The notes: a model not told the origin generated them from the sequence alone. Counted from the first letter of the stretch, positions 25,149-33,889 are shown. The stretch: 44,101 nucleotides of DNA from Rikenellaceae bacterium (GCA_900769905.1 CAAGIL010000165.1:1-44101); one strand, 5' to 3'. A program made the numbers and translations.

Positions 25149-26486
25149 TTAATTTCCACTGAAATCCACATTTCCGAACGCTAAGGTAGGAATAAGTTTT
25201 GACATACAAGGCCTTGCATCGTCTCCACTTGCTATAAGATTCTGCCAGAGCGTGAGGAAATTTCCTGTAATGAGCATTCCGCTAAGCGGTTTCACTATGG
25301 CTCCGTGCCTGAAAAGGAAACCCTCCACGCCGTAGGAGAAGTCTCCTGTGACCCCACTGCTGTTGCCTCCGTTGAAGTCGGTGACAAGTATGCCCTCGCC
25401 GCAGAGCTTCATCAATTCTTCCCTTCCGCAGCCCGGGTGGGTAGGGAGGAGGGCCGGTCTGGTGGCATCTTCGTTGGTTGCCGCCATACCTGTCTTCCTG
25501 GAAATGTAGGTGTTGATGAAGTATTCCTTCACTGTGCCTTTTTCTATTATGGCGTGCTCCCTTGTTGCAACTCCTTCAGAGTCAAAGAGTTTGGAGCAGG
25601 TCTGGCCCTTGATGTGGGGAAGGTCCATAATGGTCAGGCTCTCCGGGAACAACTGCTTCCCGAGGCTGTCCATAAGGAAGGAGTTGTTCTGCTGTATTGC
25701 GAATCCTCCCAGGGCACGCAGCAGCGGAGAAACGACCTTGGAAGCCACTTCGCTGTCAATGACCATATTGTATTTCCCGCTTTCAATGGCATCGGAACCG
25801 ATTTGGGAAATCGCCTTCTCCAGAGCCCTGGTGCCGCAGCTGCGGGCATCCAGTTCCTTGCGGAAGGAGGATGAGTCCCACCAGTAGCCGCTGTATTTCT
25901 CGCCGTCGGCCTCGACCGTGATTTCGACTCCATAGTCGAAACAGGTCTCCCTGTGGGCGCAGCACAGGCCTTCGCTGTCCATCACAAGGGTTTCGTATAT
26001 GCTGTCGGAGTATTCCCCCTCTTCGGAGATGATAGTGAAAGGTGTGCCTTCCGGGAACACGGTGCCGAAAACACTCGCGCCCACGGCTGTTTCAATCCTT
26101 TCTTCCGGGGTGATCCTTCCCCGCTCCTGGTCACAAAGCCCGAGCTCGTCGCCCGTGAGGGCCGTCGTGCATATCCTGTCCCTGTCCGGGAGGTCCCTGC
26201 ACTCGTCCGGGGATATCATCTTCACTATTTCCACGGATTCGCGTATGAACCTGTCAAGGGAATCCGGGTCCAGCTTGTTGGTGGAAAAGCTTCCGAAACG
26301 CCCGTCCGCGAACAGGGCCAGGCTTATGGAATTGTCGGCGCAATGGGTGATGCGGTCCGGCTCGCCGTTGAGCGTAGCCACGAGGTCCTCCTCGCTTATG
26401 GTGAGCGTCGCCCTGGCTTTCTGCGCACCTGCCTGTTTCGCCGTGTCCAGGCTGTGCCTGAGTAAGTTATAGTATTTTTCTTCCAT
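25149..26486 (-). CDS. pmbA: TldE/PmbA family peptidase subunit
   Basis: Non-catalytic partner of the TldD/TldE (PmbA) heterodimeric metalloprotease, 445 residues from ATG 26486 (MEEKYYNLLRHSLD). It lacks HExxxH, as expected for TldE. Recognisable parts: GVEITVEADGEKYSGYWWDSS, IDSEVASKVVSPLLRALGG, LDPHIKGQ-like IMDLPHIKGQ, and the C-terminal NGGNSSGVTGDFSYGVEGFLF followed by ITGNFLTLWQNLI. An in-frame extension to 26588 is tldD shadow; the AGGAGAA stretch just before 26486 and the one-base gap to the tldD stop support this start. Confidence 0.93.
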   Translation of the reverse strand: MEEKYYNLLRHSLDTAKQAGAQKARATLTISEEDLVATLNGEPDRITHCADNSISLALFADGRFGSFSTNKLDPDSLDRFIRESVEIVKMISPDECRDLPDRDRICTTALTGDELGLCDQERGRITPEERIETAVGASVFGTVFPEGTPFTIISEEGEYSDSIYETLVMDSEGLCCAHRETCFDYGVEITVEADGEKYSGYWWDSSSFRKELDARSCGTRALEKAISQIGSDAIESGKYNMVIDSEVASKVVSPLLRALGGFAIQQNNSFLMDSLGKQLFPESLTIMDLPHIKGQTCSKLFDSEGVATREHAIIEKGTVKEYFINTYISRKTGMAATNEDATRPALLPTHPGCGREELMKLCGEGILVTDFNGGNSSGVTGDFSYGVEGFLFRHGAIVKPLSGMLITGNFLTLWQNLIASGDDARPCMSKLIPTLAFGNVDFSGN

Positions 26487-26487
26487 C

Positions 26488-27906
26488 TTATTCTCCTCCC
26501 ACTGTAAGGCTGCTGATGAGCACGGACGGTATTCCGCAGGACACCGGGACGCTCTGCTCCTTGCCGCAGGTCCAGGTACCCTCGTCAATCTTCAGGTCTG
26601 AAGCCACCTCCGTGATGTCCGAGAGGGCCTGGGGACCGTTGCCTATAATATTGATGTCCTTGACAGGCATCGTGAGCCTGCCGTTCTCAATCAGAAAACC
26701 GTTCTTCACGAAGAAGGTGAAGTCACCCTCGCCGATTTTGACCTGTCCGTTCGAGAACTGGTCCACGTAAATTCCTTTGCTTACCGACGCGATGAGGTCC
26801 TGCACTCCAATTCCCCCGCTGCCGCTTTCCATATAGGTCGCGCGCATCCTCGGGATAGGGTTGTAGCGGAAGGATTCCCTGCGTCCGTTGCCCGTGGGCT
26901 CGACTCCGAACCAGGAGGCGCTGATGCGGTCGTGGAGGTAGGATGTCAGCACCCCGTCCGTGACCATATATGTCTTCTGCCCCGGCACTCCTTCGTCATC
27001 GTAGCGGCACGCGCCCCGGCTTGCGGGAAGGGTGCCGTCATCGACAATGTTGATGCCCCGGCGACAGATTCTCTCACCCAGGCGTCCCGTGAATATGGAC
27101 TGGCCCTTGCGGTTGAAGTCAGCCTCGAATGCGTGGCCCATAGCCTCGTGGAGCAGGATTCCGGATGCGCCGGCACCCATCACCACCGGCATCTTGCCGC
27201 CCTTCGGGCGTTTGGCCTCGAACCTTGCGTCCATCCCGTCAAGCGTGCGCGTGACGAGGTCTTCGAGCAGGGCATCGTCAACCATTTCTGGACCGCAGCG
27301 CAGGCTCCTGGAGACGTTGTTGTCCTCGGTGCGGCTGCCCTGCCTGAATATGGTCTGCACGGAAACGCTTCCCAGGGGGCGGGAGTCGCAGCACAGCTCC
27401 CCGAGGGAATTGTACATTGCGATTTCGCTGACGCAGTACGAGAGTGCTGCGATTACCTTGATCACGCGCGGGTCGCGGCGGCGTATCTCCGCATCCAGCC
27501 GTTTCAGGAAGGGGACGAACTGTGCTGCGCGGGCATCCCTCCAATCCAGGCGGGCGCGGTAGCAGTCGGGGAGCGGGGCAGTGCTTGCGCAGCTGCGGAA
27601 GGGGACAGTGTCCCCGGAACCTACACAGGCGATGGAGGAAGCGGCTCGGGCGGCACCAAGCAGGGATTGCAGGTCGGTGCGCTCGGTATACGCGTACCCG
27701 GTCTTTTCCCCCTTGAGCACCCTGATGCCGCAGCCGAAGTCCAGGTGGTGGCCTCCGGAGCTCACCTCCCCGTCGCGCAGGAGCAGGTCGTTGTAGCAGC
27801 TGTCCTCGAAATACAGGTCACACCAGTCCCCGCCGCGACTCAAACCCTCGGCGACAACCGTGCGCAGCTGCTCTTCATTTATGTTGAATCTGTCAATATT
27901 CTTCAT
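26488..27906 (-). CDS. tldD: TldD metallopeptidase
   Basis: Catalytic subunit of the TldD/TldE protease, which degrades unfolded peptides and in E. coli matures microcin B17 and trims CcdA; 472 residues. Zinc motif HEAMGH (His253, Glu254, His258) is intact in GILLHEAMGHAFEADFN, and GRRESFRYNPIPRMRATYMESG plus the C-terminal GGPQALSDI-like GNGPQALSDITEV are family-typical. The start overlaps the end of the zeta-toxin-like gene by 14 nt. No RiPP precursor or antitoxin with an obvious leader was found nearby, so general peptide turnover is the cautious role. Confidence 0.95.
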   Translation of the reverse strand: MKNIDRFNINEEQLRTVVAEGLSRGGDWCDLYFEDSCYNDLLLRDGEVSSGGHHLDFGCGIRVLKGEKTGYAYTERTDLQSLLGAARAASSIACVGSGDTVPFRSCASTAPLPDCYRARLDWRDARAAQFVPFLKRLDAEIRRRDPRVIKVIAALSYCVSEIAMYNSLGELCCDSRPLGSVSVQTIFRQGSRTEDNNVSRSLRCGPEMVDDALLEDLVTRTLDGMDARFEAKRPKGGKMPVVMGAGASGILLHEAMGHAFEADFNRKGQSIFTGRLGERICRRGINIVDDGTLPASRGACRYDDEGVPGQKTYMVTDGVLTSYLHDRISASWFGVEPTGNGRRESFRYNPIPRMRATYMESGSGGIGVQDLIASVSKGIYVDQFSNGQVKIGEGDFTFFVKNGFLIENGRLTMPVKDINIIGNGPQALSDITEVASDLKIDEGTWTCGKEQSVPVSCGIPSVLISSLTVGGE

Positions 27907-28477
27907 TCGGATGTACTATGCTTCGTATGAACTTGAATTTTTCCTCGTCCCGTATGAAGGCGGCGTTCTTCTCCCCTTCGGCAACAACGGTGAACGGGGA
28001 CTTGGAATTGTCGGCCAGAATCCACCTGTCGCAGATCGGGACGTAAGTGTCAAAAAAGTACTGCAGACCCATTACGTAGCGGCGCCTGACCACGTGGTCG
28101 GGGATGTTGTGGCCGCCGGATGCCACCCTCGCCCTCACCCTTTGGATGGCGAGTTCGGGGGAATTGAGCCAGAAGTACAGGATCACCACCTCGTAGCCCA
28201 GGGAATGGGCTTCGTCAATGATTTTGACAAGAGACCTGGTGGCGAGGGTGGTCTCAATGCTGAAGTCTTCGAAACGGCCGAGCAGGTAGTTGATTTTCAT
28301 CAGCATATATCTGCTGGCAGTGATTGAGGCGGCCGAAGGGTCGAAAGGGGAGAGGCTCTTGGCGAATTCGTCAGAATTCACGAACTCCCTGCACCCCAGA
28401 AGGTCGGGGAGCAGGGTGTAGGAGGCCGTAGTCTTTCCGGAGCCGTTGCAGCCGGATATGATGAATAATTTAGGCAT
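27893..28477 (-). CDS. Zeta-toxin-like P-loop kinase without antitoxin
   Basis: 194-residue P-loop NTPase of the zeta toxin/AAA_33 group. Walker A SGCNGSGKTTAS (residues 8-19), NSDEFAKSL and FSIETTLATRS match the substrate-binding and catalytic segments of zeta-like kinases, and the C-terminal RRRYVMGLQYFFDTY is typical. Zeta toxins phosphorylate UDP-N-acetylglucosamine and are held by epsilon antitoxins; no epsilon-like gene is present. It overlaps tldD by 14 nt and the TIGR02757 gene by 8 nt, embedded in a housekeeping operon, which argues for a domesticated kinase rather than an addiction module. Confidence 0.82.
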   Translation of the reverse strand: MPKLFIISGCNGSGKTTASYTLLPDLLGCREFVNSDEFAKSLSPFDPSAASITASRYMLMKINYLLGRFEDFSIETTLATRSLVKIIDEAHSLGYEVVILYFWLNSPELAIQRVRARVASGGHNIPDHVVRRRYVMGLQYFFDTYVPICDRWILADNSKSPFTVVAEGEKNAAFIRDEEKFKFIRSIVHPNEEY

Positions 28478-29159
28478 TGTCTATTCCGTAACCGAAAAGT
28501 GCAAAATCCCCCTTGCAGGGGTCATCCGGGAAAATCTCCCTGAATGCGGAGGTGATTTCCAGAGCGGTTGTGAGGTCTTTCTGGCGTCTGGAAGTGAGTC
28601 CGAGGGCGCTGGCCTGGTCATAGACGTGTACGTCCAGCGGGATTATGAGCTCCGAGGGGTCGCTGTTTTTCCAGAGTCCCAGGTCCACCTTGCCGTCGCG
28701 CCTGACCATCCACCTGCGCATCATATTGATTTTCTTGTTGGGGGCCTTCGGGTCGGCTTTCTGCCCGAAAACCAGCTCCCGCATCTGTGAGGCATCTAGT
28801 ACTTCCAGGCTCTCTGAGCGGAGGTAGAAGTCCCTGAGGCGCTTGCAGATGAGAGCGGTGTCGGACCACTTCACCGTGCGGTGTATGCTGACCGGGTCAT
28901 CCCTCCAGCAGCCCGACATCACGTATTCCGACGGCCTCCATTCCATATAGTCGAAAAGCCTTTCGCAGTCGCGGACTATCATAGCCCTGCGACCCCACGC
29001 GAAGTGTGCGGCGAACACGGCCGCGATTTCTATGTCCTGCAGGCTGGCACCCCTGCGCAGGAATTCCCTCGGGAAAGCTATTGGATCTGTGGCAAAATAG
29101 ACTGGGTCGTTGTATTTGGCGGCCCAGTCCATAAGCTTGTTGCGGAGTCCGGAGTCCAT
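28470..29159 (-). CDS. TIGR02757 (DUF2400) family protein
   Basis: 229 residues. Matches the TIGR02757 family of Bacteroidota and Helicobacter-type bacteria: ATDPIAFPREFLRRG, EIAAVFAAHFAWGRRAMI, NKKINMMRRWMVRRDGKVDLGLWK and LIIPLDVHVYDQASALGLTSRRQ. The helical layout with a late LDVHV resembles helix-hairpin-helix DNA glycosylases, where an aspartate is catalytic, but activity is unproven. It ends 8 nt inside the zeta-like gene and begins one base after the pepD stop. Confidence 0.85.
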   Translation of the reverse strand: MDSGLRNKLMDWAAKYNDPVYFATDPIAFPREFLRRGASLQDIEIAAVFAAHFAWGRRAMIVRDCERLFDYMEWRPSEYVMSGCWRDDPVSIHRTVKWSDTALICKRLRDFYLRSESLEVLDASQMRELVFGQKADPKAPNKKINMMRRWMVRRDGKVDLGLWKNSDPSELIIPLDVHVYDQASALGLTSRRQKDLTTALEITSAFREIFPDDPCKGDFALFGYGIDNA

Positions 29160-29160
29160 C

Positions 29161-30618
29161 CTATTTTGCAGGAATCTCTTCGAGCACTGCCTTGAGGAAG
29201 TTCCATACGTTCTCCACGGAGGCGATGTTCACCTTCTCGTCCGGGGAGTGAGGGTACATGATGGTAGGTCCGATGGATACCATCTCCCAGTTCGGATACT
29301 TGCCTCCGAGCAGGGCGCACTCGAGTCCGCCGTGGGTGGCAAGGATGTTGAGCGGCTTGCCGAACATCCTGGTGTGGGTTTCGTTGAGGAGGGCAATCAT
29401 AGGAGTGTCCGGCTTAGGAACCCAGCCGCAGTAGCCGCCTGTGAACTTTATGGATGCGCCGAAGGCCTCGAAAATGTATCTTACCCTGTCGGCGAGTTCC
29501 TGCTTGGACTCGTCCACGGCGCTTCTCAGCAGGGAGGAGACGGTAATCTTGCCCTTCTCGCACCTTACCACGGCGAGGTTGATGGAAGTCTCGGTAAGAC
29601 CTGCCATACTCTGGCTCATCCTGATTACATTTGAAGGACAGGCCATAATTGCCTTGAGGGCGTTGAGCATCACGTCTTCCTGGATGTACCTGGATGCAGG
29701 ACGGTCCTGCCTGAGGACTACAGCATGCATAGCAGGATCGCTTTCCTTGTATCTTGCGGTAAGCTGGCTGAAGGTCTTCCTGATGCTCCTGGCAACGGCT
29801 GAGGCTTTCCCGGCAGGAACTACGATATCAGCCTCTCCTTCAAAAGGAATGGCGTTGCGCAGGCTTCCGCCCTTGAGGTTGGCAACCTTGGCTCCATACT
29901 TGGTGATGACAGGGATGAGGGCGGCGGCGAGCACCTTGTTGGCATTGGCCCTGTAGAGGGAAATGTCCATACCGGAGTGTCCGCCGGAAAGGCCCTTGAC
30001 ATCGAGTCTGAAGCCGACATATCCTTCCGGAGTCTTCTCCTTCCTGTATTTGAACTCGGCGATGGCATCGAGTCCGCCGGCGCAGCCTATGCAGAGCTCC
30101 ATCTCGTCCTCGGAGTCGAGGTTGATGAGAATGTCGCCCTTGAGTATGCCCGGCTTGAGGGCTTCTGCTCCGCTCATGCCAGTCTCCTCATCGTAGGTGA
30201 TGAGAACTTCGACAGGTCCGTGCTTGAGGCTCTTGTCCTCGGCAACGGCCATTCCCATTGCGACACCCATTCCGTTGTCGGCACCGAGGGTGGTTCCCTT
30301 AGCCTTTACCCACTTGCCGTCAATCCAGGTCTCGATAGGGTCCTTGAGGAAGTCGTGTTCGGTGTCGGCGGTCTTCTGCGGAACCATATCCATATGGCCC
30401 TGGAGGATTACGCCGCGCCTGTCCTCGTAGCCTGGGGTGGCAGGTACTCTGATGATTACATTGCCGGTCTCATCGGCGAAGGCATCGATATTGCGCTCTT
30501 TGGCCCAGTCAAGAATGTACTGACGCACGATTTCTTCGTGCTTTGACGGGCGCGGACAGCGGGTGAGTCCGTAAAAGTTTCTCCAGACTATAGTCGGATT
30601 GAGATCTTTGATTGTCAT
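29161..30618 (-). CDS. pepD: Beta-Ala-His dipeptidase / cytosol nonspecific dipeptidase
   Basis: M20 family di-zinc aminoacyl-histidine dipeptidase, 485 residues. Metal ligands and catalytic residues are in QGHMDMVPQ (His75, Asp77), LGADNGMGVA (bridging Asp114), TYDEETGM (Glu144/145), LDSEDEMELCIGCAGG, and the C-terminal ATHGGLECALLGG histidine. A lid/dimerisation domain (SGGHSGMDISLYRAN onward) is complete. It lies 30 nt downstream of the lipid acyltransferase with no separate promoter seen and leads into the peptidase-rich operon pepD-tldD-pmbA. Confidence 0.95.
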   Translation of the reverse strand: MTIKDLNPTIVWRNFYGLTRCPRPSKHEEIVRQYILDWAKERNIDAFADETGNVIIRVPATPGYEDRRGVILQGHMDMVPQKTADTEHDFLKDPIETWIDGKWVKAKGTTLGADNGMGVAMGMAVAEDKSLKHGPVEVLITYDEETGMSGAEALKPGILKGDILINLDSEDEMELCIGCAGGLDAIAEFKYRKEKTPEGYVGFRLDVKGLSGGHSGMDISLYRANANKVLAAALIPVITKYGAKVANLKGGSLRNAIPFEGEADIVVPAGKASAVARSIRKTFSQLTARYKESDPAMHAVVLRQDRPASRYIQEDVMLNALKAIMACPSNVIRMSQSMAGLTETSINLAVVRCEKGKITVSSLLRSAVDESKQELADRVRYIFEAFGASIKFTGGYCGWVPKPDTPMIALLNETHTRMFGKPLNILATHGGLECALLGGKYPNWEMVSIGPTIMYPHSPDEKVNIASVENVWNFLKAVLEEIPAK

Positions 30619-30648
30619 AATCTTGATATTAGTATTGTTTTATTGTCA

Positions 30649-31569
30649 TTATTTCCATCTTTTGTGCGTCCAGAGGTAGTTCCACGGCTGCTCGCGCAAG
30701 TCCTTCTCCAGAAGCCTGTAATATTCGTCAAGCATCTCCCTTGCCGTCATTGCCGAAGCGTCTTCGGCTATGAGGCTGAAGCTGACCGTGTATCCTCCGT
30801 CCTCCCTGCACTTCATCCCAAGGTAAACGACCGACATCCCCAGCTTGCGGGCGAGAGCCACGGCACCGTCCATCGATTTGGTGGGCTGCCCCATAAAGTC
30901 GCTCACCTCCACGCAGGAGGACTTGCTGTAGGGATACTGGTCGGTGATGAAATTGTACAACTTCTGCTTGTCCTTGTGCTTCAGGGCATAGCGCAGGATG
31001 TTGAAACTCTCCACCATACCATCATAGTTCTCAGGATCATCCAGGGCCGCAATCCTGTTGTGCTGCATGAACAGGTCCCAGGCCGGGCTGGACATCTTCC
31101 TGTAGGTAACGCAGATGTCATTCACACCGAAGCGCAGCTGCTCTCCGTAGCAATAATGGGGGTAGCCGCCAATGAGCTCCCAGTTGCCGCTGTGGGAGGA
31201 CAGGGCTATGACACTCCTGCCCTTGTCGTACAGGGCATTGATGAGCCCGGGGTTGCTGATTTCCACAATGTGCGACTTGCGTATGCGTCCGTGGCGGTTG
31301 CCGGCCCCGAACCAGACCGCTTCCCCAAGAATGGTGCCGAAGTGCTCGTAGAACAGCCGGCTTTGCTTCTTGATTTCCGAATACTTCATTTCGGGGAAAC
31401 AGCGGGCGAGGTTGATGTCCACCACGTCGCGGCGGTAGCGGAGCACGGAGAAGGCAAAACGGCCCAGTGCCTTGCCGCAGCAGCGGTGGAAGGACAGGGG
31501 CAGCAGCGACAGCGGCCTGAGCAGGCAGCTGATGAGAATGTATCCTGTTTTGCCTTTCTTTGTTTTCAT
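30649..31569 (-). CDS. Lipid A biosynthesis acyltransferase (LpxL/HtrB family)
   Basis: Inner-membrane lysophospholipid-acyltransferase-fold enzyme adding secondary acyl chains to lipid A or a related acceptor; 306 residues. A hydrophobic N-terminal segment (YILISCLLRPLSLLPLSF) anchors it; the catalytic HX4E motif is HSGNWE (His126, Glu131); NLARCFPEM, MDGAVALARKLGM and the terminal QPWNYLWTHKRWK are typical. In some Bacteroidota the same fold acts in amino-lipid or sphingolipid synthesis, so the acceptor is not certain. First gene of the eleven-gene minus-strand cluster, with promoter at 31590-31597. Confidence 0.9.
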   Translation of the reverse strand: MKTKKGKTGYILISCLLRPLSLLPLSFHRCCGKALGRFAFSVLRYRRDVVDINLARCFPEMKYSEIKKQSRLFYEHFGTILGEAVWFGAGNRHGRIRKSHIVEISNPGLINALYDKGRSVIALSSHSGNWELIGGYPHYCYGEQLRFGVNDICVTYRKMSSPAWDLFMQHNRIAALDDPENYDGMVESFNILRYALKHKDKQKLYNFITDQYPYSKSSCVEVSDFMGQPTKSMDGAVALARKLGMSVVYLGMKCREDGGYTVSFSLIAEDASAMTAREMLDEYYRLLEKDLREQPWNYLWTHKRWK

Positions 31570-31589
31570 TGTGCTCTGTTCACTAATGA

Positions 31590-31597
31590 CAAATATA
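31590..31597 (-). promoter_or_regulatory. -7 promoter element TATATTTG for the lpxL-like to dnaJ cluster
   Basis: Perfect TAnnTTTG on the minus strand, 20 nt before ATG 31569. No -33 TTTG at the proper distance. Divergent from the POT transporter promoter 21 bp away. Confidence 0.7.
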
Positions 31598-31618
31598 CGC
31601 TTTTTCCAATTATTTTCC

Positions 31619-31626
31619 TATATTTG
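31619..31626 (+). promoter_or_regulatory. -7 promoter element TATATTTG for the POT transporter
   Basis: Perfect TAnnTTTG on the plus strand, 75 nt before ATG 31702. The remaining leader (31632-31701) shows no strong structure. Confidence 0.65.
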
Positions 31627-31701
31627 TCTATTGTACGTCCGCCAAGAGGGTGAGGCGTAAAGGCAATGTGCTGATTATAAGTTACATTTAAATCAAATAA
31701 C

Positions 31702-33399
31702 ATGTTCAAAGGACAACCAAAAGGTCTATTTGCCCTGGCCCTTGCCAATACCGGCGAGCGCTTCGGCTATTACACTATGCTTGCCATCTTCATGCTTTTC
31801 CTCCAGGCGAAGTTCGGATGGGATCAGGCAGTTTCCAGCCAGGTGTACAGTATCTTCCTGGCAGCCGTGTACTTTATGCCTGTAGTCGGCGGATGGCTTG
31901 CTGACCGTATAGGCTATGGCAAGTGCGTGGTCACCGGTATTTCAGTGATGTTCCTGGGCTATGTCGCCCTGGCCATCCCTACCGCCGCCAACGGACTGGG
32001 CGTAGCGCTTATGATTGCCGCACTGCTTCTCATCGCAGTGGGTACAGGTCTCTTCAAGGGTAACCTCCAGGTAATGGTGGGCAACCTCTACGACGATCCT
32101 AAATACGCTTCCCGCCGTGATGCCGCTTTCAGCCTTTTCTATATGGCCATCAACATCGGTGCGATGTTCGCCCCTTCTGCTGCCACCGCCATCACGAACC
32201 TCTTCCTCGGAAAGGCCGGGCTCATCTACAAGGCTGACATCCCTGCCCTCGCACACCAGACCCTGAATGCCACCATTTCCGCTGACAACGCCGCCAAACT
32301 CGCCGACCTTCAGGCCATTATGCCTTCAGCCGACGTGCAGGCAATGAGCCCGGAAGCGTTCAGCTCCTTCTATATCGAACATCTCTCATCCTCATACAAT
32401 ATGGGATTTGCAGTGGCCTGCGTATCACTTATCGTGTCCATCTGCATCTACTTCGGCTGCCGCAAGTGGTTCAAGCACGCCGACGTGAACGCCAAGCAGG
32501 CTGCCGCCAACTCCAGCATCAAGGTCGAGGAACTCACTCCGAAGCAGACCAAGGACCGCGTCGTGGCTCTCTGCCTCGTATTTGCAGTCGTGATTTTCTT
32601 CTGGATGGCCTTCCACCAGAACGGACAGTCCCTGACCTGGTTTGCCCGTGACTACACCCAGGCTTACGCAGAAGGCCTGCCTCGCCTCGGATTCAACATC
32701 TGGATACTTGCCCTCATTGCGGCTTCCATCTATACCCTCTTCGGAATCTTCCAGTCTGAAAAGCCTGTGGCCAAGATTGCCTGCGGAGCAGTAACGGCAG
32801 CCCTCTGGGGTGGCGCTTATGCCATTTACGCCGGTATGCCTTCAGTTCTGGAAATCCAGCCTCAGCTCTTCCAGCAGTTCAATCCTTTCTTCGTGGTGTT
32901 CCTCACTCCTCTGTCAATGGCCCTGTTCAGCGCCCTGGCATCAAAGAAGACCGCGAAGCATCCTAAGGGACTTGAGCCTTCCGCCCCTAAGAAAATCGGT
33001 ATCGGTATGCTCGTGGCCTCACTCGGCTATCTCATTATGATCTTCGCATCTTTGGGACAGAGCTCTCCGGCCGAGCTGCAGGGTACCGTTTCTCCTGATC
33101 CGGTAGTGCCTATGTATCTTGTGAGTACATATCTCGTCCTGACCTTCGCCGAACTGCTTCTCAGCCCTATGGGTATTTCCTTCGTATCGAAGGTGGCTCC
33201 TCCTAAGTACAAGGGCCTCATGATGGGTCTGTGGTTTGCCGCTACCGCTGTGGGCAATTACCTCAGCTCCATCCCTGGACTTCTCTGGATGAATGTTCCT
33301 CTCTGGGCCAACTGGGCTATCCTTATGGCTCTCTGCGTCATCGCCGGACTCATCATGTTTGCGATGCTCAAGAAGATTGAGGCCGCTACTGAAAGTTAA
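31702..33399 (+). CDS. POT/PTR2-family peptide:H+ symporter-like MFS transporter
   Basis: 565-residue integral membrane protein with 12-14 hydrophobic segments. N-terminal LALANTGERFGYYTMLAIF aligns with the POT signature E-x-x-E-R-F, GGWLADRIGYGK with the MFS loop 2-3 motif, and FYMAINIGAMFAPSAA with the PTR2 motif. The family imports di- and tripeptides with protons. The first glutamate of ExxER reads Asn here (NTGER), as in my recollection of other Bacteroidota members, so coupling may differ. Two extra helices and a long loop (about 170-250) lie mid-protein. The stop overlaps the next ATG (TAATG). Confidence 0.88.
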   Translation: MFKGQPKGLFALALANTGERFGYYTMLAIFMLFLQAKFGWDQAVSSQVYSIFLAAVYFMPVVGGWLADRIGYGKCVVTGISVMFLGYVALAIPTAANGLGVALMIAALLLIAVGTGLFKGNLQVMVGNLYDDPKYASRRDAAFSLFYMAINIGAMFAPSAATAITNLFLGKAGLIYKADIPALAHQTLNATISADNAAKLADLQAIMPSADVQAMSPEAFSSFYIEHLSSSYNMGFAVACVSLIVSICIYFGCRKWFKHADVNAKQAAANSSIKVEELTPKQTKDRVVALCLVFAVVIFFWMAFHQNGQSLTWFARDYTQAYAEGLPRLGFNIWILALIAASIYTLFGIFQSEKPVAKIACGAVTAALWGGAYAIYAGMPSVLEIQPQLFQQFNPFFVVFLTPLSMALFSALASKKTAKHPKGLEPSAPKKIGIGMLVASLGYLIMIFASLGQSSPAELQGTVSPDPVVPMYLVSTYLVLTFAELLLSPMGISFVSKVAPPKYKGLMMGLWFAATAVGNYLSSIPGLLWMNVPLWANWAILMALCVIAGLIMFAMLKKIEAATES

Positions 33400-33815
33400 T
33401 GAGAAAAAAACTGAAATATTTTCAGATAGCCGGCTCTTTGGTATTCGCTCTCGGAACCGTCATATTTCTGACGGTTCCGGGGCCTTGCCGTTTGCTGCCG
33501 GCAGTATGCCTGGCGCTCGCATTCACCGTGCTCCAGCAGGCAGTGTGGAGGCTTACCCGCAAGAAGGGCTTCATCTCCTATACCCTGGCTTTCTCTCCTG
33601 CAGCGTCTGCAATCGTGGGCATAGTAAGGCAGAGCAGTCAGTGGTACATAGTTGCTGCCGTTCTTGCCGTGCTCATAGCCTGTCTCCCTGCCTTGCTGCG
33701 CCGTTGCCTTCCGAGCCACAGGCTCCCGCAGCCGAGGCTGTCCACGACGGTATGGGTGGGATCCTTCCTCTTCCTGGTGCTTGCAGCGCTGACCACGGGC
33801 CTGGCCGTTGCCTGA
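33399..33815 (+). CDS. Small multi-spanning membrane protein, unknown function
   Basis: 138 residues with about four predicted transmembrane helices (IAGSLVFALGTVIFLTV, LLPAVCLALAFTVLQQAVW, WYIVAAVLAVLIACLPALL, STTVWVGSFLFLVLAALTTG) and basic loops. I do not recognise a family. Its ATG overlaps the transporter stop by one base, so it is co-translated with the POT transporter, and the operon ends at a strong terminator just downstream. It might be an accessory of the transporter, but nothing in the sequence shows this. Confidence 0.7.
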   Translation: MRKKLKYFQIAGSLVFALGTVIFLTVPGPCRLLPAVCLALAFTVLQQAVWRLTRKKGFISYTLAFSPAASAIVGIVRQSSQWYIVAAVLAVLIACLPALLRRCLPSHRLPQPRLSTTVWVGSFLFLVLAALTTGLAVA

Positions 33816-33838
33816 GCTTCTGAAAAAGACATAAAAAA

Positions 33839-33875
33839 GACCGCTCCCCAACAGGAACGGTCCTTTTTATTTTCA
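33839..33875. terminator. Bidirectional intrinsic terminator between the POT operon and rplI
   Basis: Hairpin GACCG-c-TCC-ccaaca-GGA-a-CGGTC at 33839-33862, followed on the plus strand by CTTTTTATTTT and preceded by AAAAAA, which becomes the T-tract on the minus strand. It serves both convergent operons. Confidence 0.85.
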
Positions 33876-33889
33876 GGCAGTGCGGCTGA

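Noticed and set aside
27893..28477. Complete toxin-antitoxin module
   Set aside because: No epsilon-like or other small antitoxin gene adjoins; neighbours are tldD and TIGR02757.
26486..30618. RiPP/bacteriocin maturation cluster based on TldD/PmbA
   Set aside because: No precursor peptide, cyclodehydratase or exporter nearby; TldD/PmbA are widespread housekeeping proteases.
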